Shown: positions 32,090-43,341 of the stretch, one piece after another
How the letters are laid out: every line of letters starts with the position of its first letter
Position numbering within the stretch: the first letter of the stretch is position 1
From: Nephrocerus scutellatus
Lineage: Eukaryota > Arthropoda > Insecta > Diptera > Pipunculidae
Reading direction: 5' to 3'
Assembly (NCBI GenBank): GCA_947095585.1
Contig: OX352761.1
Coordinates: forward strand, 25,573,777 to 25,637,776
Length of the DNA stretch: 64,000 bases
The notes under the pieces: model-generated
Database searches by the model: none
Told to the model about the DNA's origin: nothing
Seen by the model: only the letters and a program-made list of their open reading frames with translations
Translations under genes and position numbers: made by a program

Positions 32090-33370
32090 CATCGTTCTTG
32101 CTAATGGCTCTCGAACGAATTCTAGATCATAATATCAGGCCACAATTTGAAGTCACACAAGCATCGAGATCTCAACACGTATATCTCAAGGGCAGGATCA
32201 CGGAAATCGCCCTACATGAGGTAGTGCGAACGAATGAGCAGTTTACGCTAGCCACCTTTTTAGATATAGAAGGGGCCTTCAACAATGTTCACTTTGAGGC
32301 CATTGAGAGAGCTCTGACCCAGTCAGAAGTGGAATCCTTCCTTACGCAATGGATCATATCCATGTTCGGTAGCAGGATTATACATGCCCACCTTGGCAGC
32401 TGTATCATTACCAAATGAGTCGACAGAGACGTCCTCCAAGGAGAGGCCATCTCTCCCTTACTATGGCTAATGGTAATTAGCAAAATGCTACTAAAACTTG
32501 AAAAGGATAGGATGACGTGTTGATATTCGTATCAGGCCAGTACCTTTCCGTGTTCAGTGAAGTCATGGAAAGCCCTGAGTAAAGTCAGCTCCTGGGCAAC
32601 AAGCTGTGGCCTTGGAGTTAACCCTGGGAAGACTGAAATGGTATTGTCACTACTAAATCCAAAATACCGGCCTTTATCCTTCCAAAACTCAATGAGAAAA
32701 GTCTCAGCATTACCCCATTATATCGGAGTAATCTTGAATAGGAAATCCAAAGATGGCTCTTTGGATGTACACAGCTTTTGTAAGGCCAATTCTTACCTAT
32801 TGTTGGTCTGGTGGTAAGCGATGAAGAAGAAGTATAATGCCACCAAACTCAGCCGGTTACAGCGATCAGCAGCTATAAGCATAACATGAGCTATGCCCTT
32901 AATACCATCTTGCACCTACTACGTCCTGACATATTTATCAAGTATTTTGCGACGTGCAGTGCAGTACGACTCAGATAATCTGGGTGGCTTGTTACTAGAC
33001 CATACGGGCACTGTAATATACTGCAGGCAGTACCGGAAGGCATGATACCCATCATCTACTGACTACTGAATTTAGCTTCAACTCTTCATTTAGCGTCGAG
33101 TTTACTACCAGGGGAAACTAGAAGGATGGGGAATAAAGGATGCAATTTGACTTAACAATATTCACTGACAGATGAAGGACGGAGTCGGATCTTCTAGGAT
33201 GACCCAAATCTGCCATGGTCATACAAGCCACCAGATTCCGATAGCATCTTTTAGGCAGAGATCCTAGCAATTACGAAGGCTTGCAGGGCACTAAGGCTCA
33301 GAAGGCACTTTTCCGGGTGAGGGCTACACATATGAAAAGTATGTTTTCTGATGTTTCATCTGCCTAGTTA
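32090..33370 (+). mobile_element. LOA-like retrotransposon fragment (RT and start of RNase H)
   Basis: The 32098-32418 frame has SRSQHVYLKGRITEIALHEVV and ATFLDIEGAFNNVHFEAIERAL (motif A), typical of LOA elements. A TGA/GTCGAC break follows, then DVLQGEAISPLLWLMVISKML (motif B). The YADD is deleted. SWATSCGLGVNPGKTEMVL and PHYIGVILNRK follow at 32557-32780, then SRLQRSAAISIT at about 32850. After about 33120 only faint RNase H similarity remains. It carries many stops and indels. Confidence 0.7.
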
Positions 33371-33752
33371 CAGAATCGGCAGCGATCCGATTGGGATTTA
33401 CTTATTTTCGAGAGATGGCCTTGGAATGGGTCGTGTCCTGTCAAGTACCAAGCAAGTGTTCTTTGTGTATGGCGGTACAGTTTGAGGGTCATGTCCATGT
33501 AACTGATGTTGTATTTGAGATGCTTTTTGGCATGTCTCATCCCAGCGATCGCACCCATTACGCTTAGATGGCAGTGTTCTCACATTCTTTAACTTTGTTT
33601 TCTTTTTGTTCTGGCTTTTGGAATAGGCAATGCTGGGTTCGGGGCCAATGAAGGCTCCTTCTCTTGCACAGAGATCTACTGCTTCGTTTCCTGATATACC
33701 TGAAGGATTAGTATATGTGTTGATAGCCAAAATTCCATTAGAGCGATCTATG
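33371..33752 (-). mobile_element. LOA-like RNase H C-terminal fragment, inverted
   Basis: On the minus strand 33850-33398 contains GISGNEAVDLCAREGAFIGPEP (the usual GHSGI.GNE.AD..A region). It continues into TLPSKRNGCDRW. The frame 33558-33364 gives LAWYLTGHDPFQGHLSKI and DRCRFCN, the post-RNase H block. It meets a plus-strand RNase H fragment head to head at about 33750. Confidence 0.6.
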
Positions 33753-33960
33753 CTACCGCCGTAAACTCGAAACTCGTACAACAGTGCCAAGAAGAATTGG
33801 CATCGATCAACCAATTTCTGGACATTATCATAGTATGGCTGCCGGGGCACAGTAATATAGAGTGTAATGAGAGAGCGGACGAATTGGCTAAGATGGGCGA
33901 CGCTATGAATACCGGCTCTATGGAGAGGGTTAGCTGTTCAATGGGCTTAATCAAGGAAAA
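33753..33960 (+). mobile_element. LOA-like RNase H C-terminal fragment
   Basis: The plus-strand frame across 33745-33950 reads AVNSKLVQQCQEELASINQF then IVWLPGHSNIECNERADELAKMGDAMN, the last helix and catalytic His/Asp region of a retrotransposon RNase H. It ends shortly before the P115 repeat at 33990. It is a different subfamily from the inverted fragment beside it. Confidence 0.65.
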
Positions 33961-33989
33961 CTTTTTCTCCTTTTTTAAATTCTCTATAT

Positions 33990-34350
33990 TAATTTTTCGT
34001 GCCCGTGGCTAGCTGGTGGGTAGAATCTTGTGAACAATTTTTAACCCACTTTCTAAAGCCCGATTTTATTCAAACTTTGCACACCTGCGTATCTCCCATG
34101 ACAATGGGCTCCCATACAAATATTTTACAAAATTTACCCGATTTTCCTAAAATTGTATACGCATATGTATCTCCGATAGACAACACTTTTTATACAAATT
34201 TGGAAGTTATAGGGCCCCGTGGTTCCGCTCCGCATCCATACAAATTTTATAAGAAACAGTACCCCTTCAAATTTTATATGCATGCGTATCTTAGATGGAG
34301 AACACTTTTTGTAAAAATTTGGAAGTGACCGTGCCCCTAAGGCACGCATT
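33990..34350 (+). repeat. P115 tandem repeat array, copy 3
   Basis: It begins with cgtgcccgtggctagctgg, like the array at 21640. Two and a half imperfect units follow (tacccgattttcctaaaattgta, tatgtatctccg, gacaacactttttatacaaatttggaag, gccccgtgg). The end is near gcccctaaggcacgc. Confidence 0.75.
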
Positions 34351-34539
34351 GTTTTCAAAGTCACAGTCAAAAAGTCAAGTGACTCTTTGATAACAATGCT
34401 CTAGCATGTTTTTTAATATGAATATGGCACACCTTTAATTAGTTAATTTGAAGCAATAAGAGGACGATTATTGAGTAGTAGGAGTGTGTGCAGATGTCAG
34501 TATTATTTATGAAGAGACAATTTGGCTAACAGAACACTT

Positions 34540-34640
34540 GACAAAATGTAAAGTGTCGGGATCAGATGGCATTCCAGCGGAGCTGATTAAATCTGAAAAG
34601 TGCAAGTATGGGAGGAAGAAACGAAGGCTGGAAAAGAGAC
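34540..34640 (+). mobile_element. RTE-A RT N-terminal relic
   Basis: A short plus-strand frame reads CKVSGSDGIPAELIKSEK, the conserved K.xGxDGIPAELxK block that opens RTE reverse transcriptases. The sequence then degenerates. The surrounding 34351-34539 and 34641-34880 are AT-rich and unassigned. Confidence 0.6.
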
Positions 34641-34879
34641 TGTGAGCTACTCATAGTGCATATGTAGTAGCAACCTCAAACACTATACGATTAAAACATA
34701 TACCTAATTTAGTGTTATGTAAAACATGTAACTAAATGGTGCAACCGGTAAGCATGCATTTATTATAATAAATTATAATAAATAAATCAAAAGGTCAGAC
34801 TAATAATGACCGGTGGGTGGGAATAAGCCAGGCAAACCGAGTAAAAACGCTACTAACAACAACCACAGCGACTTTGCAA

Positions 34880-36560
34880 GTCGCTCACATTTTATTTTAC
34901 ATAGACTGGCATAATTCCCACCAAATTCACCGAATTACATAATGATACTAGGCTTTCAGCCCGAGTAAACGTAACGTGGAATGACCGCCTGGCTAAAGTT
35001 AGAAAGAAAGTTAAAAAGCTTTTCAACACTGCAAAACGGATGAAGATCTGTGACGAATATATGTTCGCCCTTATGGAGCATAACTCCGAGTTGAGAAGAT
35101 CAAAACGAGCTAGATGGAGGAAATGCTGTGAAAACGTTGCTGATATGCCAGAAGCGGCACGAATCCACAAGGCACTTGTTAAGGCCCAGAAAACTTGTGT
35201 GTGTACTGTGTAAGCTTACTGAAGAAGACAGATGGTAACTACACGTTGGACCGAGAGGACACAATTAGAACGCTACTTCAAGTTCATTTCCCCGGTTCGT
35301 CTACTTAAGTTACACATACACACCCTAATGCTCCTTATCATATGGCAAACATTTACAGCAGGGTTTATCGGGAAAAATATTTAGTTCAGATAAGGTTAAA
35401 TGGGCCGTAGGCTCCTTTAAACCATTAAAAGCACTCGGCTGAGATGGCATTTTTCCAGCGCTCTTACAGAGGGCAATTGAGCTCATCCTGCCGGGTTTCA
35501 TTGCTTTATTTAGAGCCAGCTACAACTAGGGTTGCATTCCAATAACCTGGAGCAAGGTCAGGCAATAGACCAAGTGTGCTGCCTGAATCATACAAACCTA
35601 TAAGTCTAACATCATTTTTCCTCAAAATTTTGGAGAGACTTATTGATGTTCACATCGGAGCCTGGATAGATAAGTCCTCTACACTCAAGTAAGTTCGCAT
35701 ACAGTCAGTTCAAAAGATAAAAGGGACTTTTCGCTCAAAGTAAATAGCTCTGTGTGCTCTGATATGGGACCTATTATCATAAAAGCACCACATAGAGTAT
35801 TTCAGTGGGGTTAAATATCTCGGAGGCATCCTTGTAAACAACTAAACTGGAATTATTTTATTAAGTCCGCCATTGAACGTGCCACTAGGGCCCTGTGGGC
35901 CTGTAGACGCCTCTACTGCCGAACTTAGGGGTTTTAATTCAAAAATGCTATATTGGCTGTATACCATGATGGTGAGACTAATTATTACGCACGCGGCCAT
36001 CATATGGTGGCCGAAAGCTCTTGAACGGACTACGGTAATTAGGCTTCAGAAGCTACAAAAAATTGCCTGTCTAGGTATAACGGGTGCAATGCGCACCTGA
36101 CCTACGACTGCAATAGAAGCTGCTGTAGGGCGTTCACCCCTTCCAATCTTCATTAGGAAGACCGCCGCTGGATGCGCTTTCAAGCTGCAACTAGGATATG
36201 GCTACAAACCAGGTGAATACGTTGGAACCTGAAAATTCTTGACTCAATTCCCGAAAGAGACATGTTCAATACTATTCCGGACACCATGGCTAGGGAGTAC
36301 TGTTTTGGCAGCTTATTTGAGGTAAAAATATTGGACCGACCATTCATTGGGCACTGGACAATAAAGGGGTGGTATGGTACACAGACGGATCGAAGATGGA
36401 TTCTGGAGTGGAAGCTAGCATAGGGACCAAACACCAAAGTCTCAATACCAATGGGTAAGAGTCCCAGTGTTTTCTAAGCTACGATTTATATCTTGTCAGA
36501 TAGTCAGGCAGCCCCGGAAGAGCTATCGTCCAGCATAATGGACCCTAAATCAGTTAAATG
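34880..36560 (+). mobile_element. LOA-like retrotransposon, decayed EN-RT-RNase H copy
   Basis: Plus-strand patches in LOA order are: linker (ARWRKCCENVADMPEAARIHKALVK, 35110-35185), RT entry (SLKPLKALG.DGIFPALLQRAIE, about 35415), a SNRPSVLPESYKPISLTSFFLKILERLI-like block (about 35575) and a KYLGGILV-like block (about 35815). The thumb follows with RATRALWACRRLY and LYWLYTMMVRLIITHAAIIWWPKA, then RLQKLQKIACLGITGAMRT (36040-36098). RNase H starts at VVWYTDGSKMDSGVEASIG (36373). The catalytic palm is largely deleted and many stops occur. A sister copy lies at 52850-54560. Confidence 0.7.
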
Positions 36561-36584
36561 CTGCTACGATGCAATGCAATCCCT

Positions 36585-36821
36585 GGCGTGGTCACATATG
36601 TATTTTCGATGGACAAAACTTTTTGTAAACATTTTGGTGACCCCGGGCCCCTGGGTCGTGAGGCCCAATACAATTTTTTTTTAAAATTAACCCGATTTTC
36701 TTAAAATTTTGTATAAATATATCTCCGATGGACAACACTTTTTATACAAATTTTGGAGTCCCCGGGCCCAATACAATTTTTTCCAAAAAATTAACCAGAT
36801 TTTCTTCAAATTGTATATACC
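36585..36821 (+). repeat. P115 tandem array, left part (split by maT element)
   Basis: Two units of the P115 repeat (tatgtattttcgatggacaaaactttttgtaaac, then atatatctccgatggacaacactttttatacaaattttgg) with a ccgggcccctggg block. The array stops at the left end of the DD37D transposon and resumes at 37906. Confidence 0.75.
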
Positions 36822-37905
36822 GTGTGACTGTCATGAAGTGCTACCAACGTCAGACTGTCATTGCTGTCAAACCAGTGATGACAGAGCGCTCAAATTTACA
36901 CTAATGACTGTTCGTTCCATTGTTTACAAGCGTACAAAGGCATTTTAGTGGGAAATATTTAGAAAAAAGTTATCCGCAATGGAATTCAAGCGTAATAGTG
37001 TGATTGCTCTACAAAAATGGCTCGTGAGGCGAATATTTCGTTCAAACGTATGCAGCACAAATTGAAAGATCATCTTGGACTAAAAGGCCTTGAAATTCCA
37101 AAAAACGCATGGTCTCACCGATGTTCAAAAAAAAGTTAGAGTAGAAAGAGCAAAGGAGTTGTTACGCTTGCACGAAAGTGGCGATTTGCCGCATTTGGTT
37201 TTCTCCGATGAGTCACCGTTCGTTATTGAGCAATATATGAACAAGCAAAACGACCGGATTTACTTGCCCGGCCGTTCACCTGAAAATTTGGACCAACGGA
37301 TTGCCACTCGAAACCAAGCGACGCCGATGGTAATGGTTTGGGCCGCCGTAACAGCCGAAAGCCGTTCACCGCTCGTTTTTTTGGACCGTGGCATCAAGAT
37401 AAATGCTCAAATTTATCTGCATCATGTGTTGGAGGGAGCGTTGAACCCTTGGGCACAAAAACATTTCGGCCGCAGATCCTGTACATTTCAACAGGACTCG
37501 GCGCCGAGTCATAAAGCGCGCGTCAATCAAGATTGGATGAGAAACAACGTTCCGCGGTTAATTTCTACTGCCCAATGGCCACCAAATTCACCGGATACAA
37601 ATCCGCTAGATTTATCGGTTTCGGGTATTTTGAAGACGAAAAAATACCAAAGTGTCGATCATCTCAAGCAAGCGCTTCGCCGGGAATGGGCCAAAAGATC
37701 GCAGAGCCACTTTCGTGCTGCATGCAATAGCTTTGTCGGCCGTTTGAAGGCCATAATCGCGGCTAAGGGTGGCCAAATCGAAAACTGCTAATGCAATTCG
37801 AAAATTTAAATATTTGTGAAATTTTTTTACTTTGATTCAATAAAATTCATCAAAAATAAAAATTCTGTGACGCTTTGTTTTGGTAACACTTCGTGTCAGT
37901 CACCC
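36822..37905 (+). mobile_element. maT-like (DD37D) mariner-superfamily transposon, inactivated
   Basis: The inverted ends start gtgactgtcatgaagtgctac (36824 onward) and, from the right end reverse-complemented, gtgactgacacgaagtgttac (37903 downward). Between them lies a single transposase gene. It sits inside a P115 array, which continues on both sides. The target duplication is not clear. At about 1.08 kb it is shorter than usual for this group, matching the loss of most of the N-terminal DNA-binding region. Confidence 0.8.
36979..37791 (+). pseudogene. DD37D (maT-like) transposase, truncated and frameshifted
   Basis: The ATG at 36979 begins MEFKRNSVIAL, but the reading is soon lost. A second frame (EANISFKRMQHKLKDHLGLK) carries the remnant of the DNA-binding region. 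An extra base near 37093 moves it to the frame of 37090-37791, which is open for 233 aa. That frame holds LVFSDESPFVIEQYMNKQND (first Asp), FQQDSAPSHKAR (second Asp) and SPDTNPLDLSV (third Asp). Thirty-seven residues separate the last two Asp, the maT spacing. All three acidic residues survive, so inactivation is due to the N-terminal deletion and frameshift. The C-terminus has AACNSFVGRLKAIIAAKGG. Confidence 0.8.
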
Positions 37906-38275
37906 AAAAATGTGTATCTCCGATGTCAACAAATTCTATTAAGATTTTGGGTCTCTCGCGGTCCCTCGGAGCTTCCAGACAATTATTTTAAAAAATTATC
38001 CCGATTTTCTACAAATTTTATACACATGTGTTTCTCCGATGGACAACATTTTTTGTAAAAATTTTTTGTAATGGTCGGGCTCGGGAGTCGGGTGCTCCAT
38101 ACAAATATTTTAAAAAATTCGCCCATGTTCTTTAAATTTCATGCATTTTATCTTCGATGGACAACACTTTTTGTAAAAATGTTGTAAACAAATTTTAATG
38201 GGGTGGCTGCCACAGGGCCGAAGGTCCCCAATATATATAATTTTTTTAAATTAACCAATTTTATTCCATTTGCGA
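37906..38275 (+). repeat. P115 tandem array, right part
   Basis: Three imperfect units follow the maT element: tgtgtatctccgatg..caa, tgtgtttctccgatggacaac, then tttatcttcgatggacaacac. Each has a cccgatttt/cccatgttctt block and a GC-rich gg-tccc block. It is the continuation of 36585-36821. Confidence 0.75.
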
Positions 38276-40545
38276 TTAGAGAATTTGCACAAAAAATTTA
38301 AATTTTTATGGGTTGTTTTTTTATAATTAATCTTATTGGCAAGGAAGAAATCCCTGAATGACTTGCGCCAAGGAAATAAGGTGGGCTAAGCCCTTTATTA
38401 AAAATAGTCTGTCAATTTGGTCCGGTAGCAATCTCCATCAACTCTTCATATTCAAAATTGAAGGAGATGAATGTACCAATGAGCCCTCCAGATATAATCG
38501 CATTCCGAGAATGGCTTTGGATTGCAGACTTGTACAGTTGTGCTAATTTTGCTTATTAACGAAGCCGTTGAGCCAGAAATGGGCTGCATTGCTTTGAATG
38601 GAGTCTTCTTAGGCTTAGTCTTAGAAGGTTATTAGTCTTCTCCACTCGCGCAAACCTCTACCGCAAACCTCTTTCTTAGCAGGTTCACACTCACTCATAT
38701 GTGCTATTTAGTGCGTAGTCACCACTTCCGCAGCTTCCAGCTACCTTCATTTTTTGCACAATGAAGCAAAGCCCACTAAGTGGGACGTGAATTTGCTCTC
38801 ACTAGAAGAACAGTTTTTTTTATTGCGTATTCAAAAAAAAAGATGTATTTACTGTTAAGTACTTAAGTTGGCATATAAACGTGTCTTGTTATGACGGCGT
38901 ATGTCACTGACGTCAACTTTGTGGGCCCGTGCGAACCGGTATGAACGCCATACACACACACACACACCCACAAAAAAATGCGTAAAAAAATTCCCATGGC
39001 AATAAAAACGTCAACAGACAGATTAAAGCAATTTTCCCCCAAAGCAGATCCAGTACCAGTTGAAGCGGCTTCAATAGTAATAAAATCAGCAGCAACAACA
39101 AAGAAGTCATATCCAACCACCACACTGCTTCGGTAGCATCGTCATCGTCGGTCACAACTCGCACAAGAAATAGAAAAAACAAACACCATCGAGCGGTTGC
39201 GTCCGCTTTTTATGACAGAAAAGGAAAAATTCCCACACGACTTTTTGCTCTATTCTCGCGCGAATCATTCGTGGGCCGGTGTGGCGGCGTTTAATGTCCT
39301 TCTATAAAGCGGCAGCGGCGGCGGCGACGACGGCGACAACGACGAGTATGAAGTTCCCGTTTCTTTTTTTTTTTTCTCTTTTTTTTTTTTTTGCAATTCT
39401 GTACCGTCTACGCTCAGCCCCTTGTGCGTCGCCCTAAGCGTTTCCTTCACTGTGAAAAGCGCCAAAGAATAAGAATCACAGTACGAAAAAAAAACATTCT
39501 TGATTCTTCCTCTATCTGTCTGGAGCAATAAATCCTTTTTTTCGTTTAAGCCCAGTGCTGCGAGGAATTTTTGTGTGCGGCGGTGGCAGAATGCAATGCT
39601 CGTACTACACAAATCCAATTGAGAAAAAAAAACAGTGAATTGGAATCACTAAGTTGTCGGTCGATCGGTCGGTCACATTTTTTGTAAAACAAATGTGGCC
39701 AAATAAAGAACCCACTTAAGCCAATGAGTTTTGTAAATCGGCGACAGCAGGCAAGCAGCAACAAATGACAACGGAGAAGGAAAAAAAAATAAATAGCGAC
39801 ACAAATCTGTGAAAAACTGCTCCCGATTCTGCTGGAATCCGCGCGTACGATATGGATATCTTATGATGTGCATACGCCACGCTGGATGCATGCGGAACGA
39901 CATTCAACCACCAAGGCACGTGAGGGAGGATTCAGCAGCGATGTACGCCGAGTATCACCATCATCGATACATAATTGGATACACATTCACTCGCAGTCAG
40001 TCTGTGCATTGGCTATGGCGAGCAGTTGTTGAGCTGAATGGAAATGGCAACAAATTATGAAGCGGGCGAGTGCATAAAGAATGCGCGCTCTGCTCTCTGC
40101 TTCGGAGTGCGGCTTGGAATTATCGAATTCCTTTTATAATGTGTCATTTTTATTATATTCATGGGGCTCGTTTTTCGTTTTTCCTGCCCTCGGTTAGAAC
40201 GACGACTTGGCAAGGAAGTTGTCATTTCTGTCTGGGGACGGGTGACATTTATTAGCATGTGGATTAGTAATTACGATGTGTTTTGGTGCGAAGTTTTCAC
40301 TTTTTATCTGTACAAAGACGATAATGATTATTTGTTAATTATATTAAGCGAAGTGTTTTTTTCAATTTTATTAATTTCATTAAAATTTAGTGGAAATACC
40401 CGGCGTTTCCCGGCAGCCCCATCCAACTTAGTGGTGAATGAGCTGGTGATATGCCTGAAAGTAGATCGCTTATGCGGATGAAATTGCTATTGCCGTATCA
40501 GGAAAGCATCGAAACACCTTTAAGGAACGCCTACAAATTCTAACT
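38276..40545. other. Host-like spacer with simple repeats
   Basis: It contains the short dispersed repeat shared with 15930 (38336-38400), a CA tract (38952-38968), GGC/GAC-rich triplets (39303-39345) and T tracts (39361-39392). Many short overlapping ORFs show no domain. GC-rich triplet runs are common in 5' regions of insect genes, but I see no coding exon or core promoter I can support. Confidence 0.35.
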
Positions 40546-40549
40546 CTAT

Positions 40550-41350
40550 AACTAGAATTTTATCGCTTGATCCATTTTCTGAAATCGGGTGATTTCAATA
40601 TACACAATTCTAGTTAGCTTCGCCATTCAGGCTTAACAACACTACAAGAAAGTGAAGTTCAATTATTTGCTGATTTTAACAATCTCACTCAGCTTGTGAA
40701 TAAGCCCACTCGAATTCCAGACATTGTAAGTCATAACGCTATAATACCCTTGACTTGTTTCTTACCTCTCTTCCTAACAAATACACCGTCAGTGTATTAT
40801 CACCTCTAGGCTCTTCTGACCATTGTGTGGTATCAGCTTATTTCTCGTTGTCAAACCACACACTTAAAGAGAAAACTCCTAAAAGAAAAGTATGGCTACA
40901 CGAGAAAGCCGCCTGGGATGGCCTCAATAAATTCTTTAGAAGCATTAACTGCCCACTTAACGACAATGGTGGTGTGGATGCCATTTCTAATACGATCACT
41001 AACATAATCCTCGAGGGTGTGAGACAACTTATCCCTTGCAGGACAAAGTAGATCAAAGCGAAGGAAAGTGCTTCGTATGATGTAAGCTGCAAAGAGGCTA
41101 CTAGGAACCGGGAGCTTTGCTTTCGGTTATATAAAGAAAACCCCACTGTGAAAACCGAACCAAATTAAGACGAGTCAAAAATGACTGCATTGACTACCTT
41201 AGATGAGCCAAATTCGACTATGACCAGAAAGTGAGACAAAAAATACTTCAGTGTAAAAATTTTAGGTCATCATGGAATTGGAATGTTTTGGGTAAAATTA
41301 AAAATCTGGAAAAACGGATTCCAGCCTATACTAAAATATAACTATCTGTC
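40550..41350 (+). mobile_element. Jockey-A fragment (endonuclease end and linker)
   Basis: It begins with KSGDFNIHNS (the GDFN endonuclease motif, about 40580), then LRHSGLTTLQESEVQLFADF and NLTQLVNKPTRIPD. A frame change follows, then FLTSLPNKYTVSVLSPLGSSDHCVVSAYF (terminal SDH motif, about 40815), and linker WLHEKAAWDGLNKFF through LIPCRTK, which is the part also present at 5340-5755. Stops and frame changes follow to about 41350. This copy shows the endonuclease region missing from the 3530-5772 copy. Confidence 0.75.
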
Positions 41351-41469
41351 CAAGAAAAGTCGTTTTTTTTTTTTCATTTCTAATCCAATAGATTCCAATA
41401 GTTAGCGCTACGTGCGCGAATGTCATTTGACAGCTGATATATTTGCCAGGTCTTTCTTTTGGGATCTGT

Positions 41470-41735
41470 CAATGCATCGCAATGGTTCTGATCGACATTC
41501 CATTTGACTTCAAACGCTTGCAGTTTCGGGTGCGGTTTGTATTCGCATTCGCAATTACAATAAACAAATCACAAGGGCAGTCATTGAATGTCTGTGGAAT
41601 TCAGTTTTTCACATGGTCAATTGTATTTCACTCGTTACAGTGTCAGAAAATCATCAGCTTTGTTTGTTTACGCGCCAGACAACCAAACAAATAAAAGACA
41701 GTGCGCGTACCTTTTACACGCGGTTGAAGTTAAAC
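41470..41735 (+). mobile_element. Helitron Pif1-type helicase, C-terminal fragment
   Basis: The plus-strand frame gives LIDIPFDFKRLQFRVRFVFA then ITINKSQGQSLNVCGI. The latter is the INKxQGQSL..CG motif (helicase motif VI region) near the end of Rep-helicases of Helitrons. A one-base frame change then gives FVYAPDNQTNKRQC, the usual end of these proteins. Only the last 80 or so residues remain. The Helitron tail would lie downstream, where ctag followed by ttatttataaaacg occurs at about 42687-42705. Confidence 0.75.
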
Positions 41736-41754
41736 TTCTTTGATGTTGTGGGCG

Positions 41755-42295
41755 AAAGACTTCTAAAAGATCCCTGAAAGACCTCAAAAGACTATCAAAA
41801 ATCATAAACATACCTCCGAAAGACCCTCGAAAAAATCACAAAAGACCCCCCAAAGACCCCCAAAGAGCCTCAGAAGACGCCAAAGTCTTTTGTGTCTACC
41901 TAAATGGTCACCAAAATACTCTCGAACGAATCATAAAAGACCCACTAAAAAATAATTAAAGACCACAAAAACACCTACAAAAGATCCTCAAAATACTTCC
42001 CAAAAGACACACAAAAGGCCCCAAAAAGACCCTCAAAAGACCAACAAAAGACCAACAAAAGACCTACTAAAGGCCCTTAAAAGGCCCCAAAGGATCATCA
42101 AAAGACTCCCCAAAAGACCCTCAAAAGACCCCCTAACGACCCTCAAACGACTACCAAGAGACCCTAAAAGACCCTCAAAAGAAGCTTAAAAACCGACAAA
42201 AAACCTTTACAAGACCCCCAAAATACCCTCAAAAGACCCAAAAAGTATTCTTAAAAGACCGTCTAAAACCCCCAAAAGACCATACTGAATTTCAT
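41755..42295 (+). repeat. Degenerate ~11-bp minisatellite (consensus near caaaagaccct)
   Basis: About fifty imperfect units such as caaaagaccct, caaaagaccaa and aaaaggcccc run over 540 bases. The usual spacing between successive AAAA tracts is 10-11 bases. It directly follows the Helitron helicase fragment. No coding potential was recognised. Confidence 0.85.
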
Positions 42296-42714
42296 ACAAA
42301 TCGGTTGACTTATTTCCCAAAATTTAAAAATGTAACAAAATAATGTGACCAATAATGTGACTCCAAATCGCAACACAAAATTATTTTTGATACCGTACTA
42401 AATTTTCTCCCCACCGCGCCTTTCGTGTCGTGTATCATAAATCATTGCAGTGAACGAAGTAGTAATGCTTGCTATAAACATTGCAATCGATATGTAAATA
42501 AAGCACCTTGAGATTCATTGTGATTTCAAATTTAATGGAAAAAATAAATCATTTGGTTGACGTTTTTTTCTCAATTTTACTTTGATTTGACATTTCAAAT
42601 AGCGTGGGTGGGAAGTCAGTGTGCGGGTGGTCATTTGGGTGGGGTTCAGTGTGATAGGGCAGCCTGGACACGCCGGTTATTTCCGCTAGTTATTTATAAA
42701 ACGAAATAAAAATT
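42296..42714. other. AT-rich spacer, possible Helitron 3' region
   Basis: No ORF. The GT-rich stretch at 42600-42680 followed by ggttatttccgctag resembles, in layout, the end of the Helitron-type sequence at 18240-18325. Confidence 0.35.
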
Positions 42715-42800
42715 CCGCCTCGTCGTCAATTTCAACTCGTTACAATGACTTTTCCATCTGTCAGCTCTATGGACAAGGCCAATCTGCTTTTGGGCCTGAA
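42715..42800 (+). mobile_element. Jockey-A micro-fragment
   Basis: VSSMDKANLL at about 42760 equals VGSLDKANLLASHF of the Jockey-A copy at 22378, and the preceding LRRQFQL-like bases also fit. The rest of the 90-aa ORF (to 43017) is Ser/Phe-rich and not recognised. Confidence 0.45.
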
Positions 42801-43341
42801 GGAAAGCAAATACCGCTCATTAAGTTTCAACTTGAATAGCACATGCACTTTTACAGCATTCCTTTTCTCTCCCAGCTTTTGTCTAAAAGAAAGAAGGACG
42901 ACTCTCAACTATAACAGAGAGTGGGTGTTTGACTCCTCTTTCAGTTTTCCCTCGAGCAGTGATTCCACTCGTAGTCCAAAAAAATGCAACCTTAAACCAA
43001 CCACTCCTAGTTTCTAAAATCGTTTATTGCATCCAATTTAACTTTATAATATAATCGTAAGTAAAAAAAAGGAAACTTAGGAGCAATATTAGTTCTTATA
43101 TAAAATTACCAGAAGAGGTTGTCATTATATTTGTTAAGAGATTTTTTTTATTAATGTAGAAAATATTTTTGTTTTTTAAATCTTATATTATTTTGTCTTT
43201 CTTTTTTAAGGAGAAAAATTGGAAATTTTTGAAGATCATATCTGCTTTTATAGTTGTTACTTGAACTCCTTAAAGCTACTTAAAACTAGGTAAAAAAAAA
43301 ATACAAATCAAACTTAAAACTAAAACTAAAAGAATATAACT

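Noticed and set aside
39265..40060. Cluster of overlapping ORFs in the GC-rich triplet region
   Set aside because: Low-complexity and T-tract derived frames with no domain or splice pattern; could be a gene's regulatory region but nothing diagnostic.
41755..42295. Possible CRISPR-like or phased spacer array
   Set aside because: Units are about 11 bp, degenerate and without spacers, in an animal genome; it is a minisatellite.
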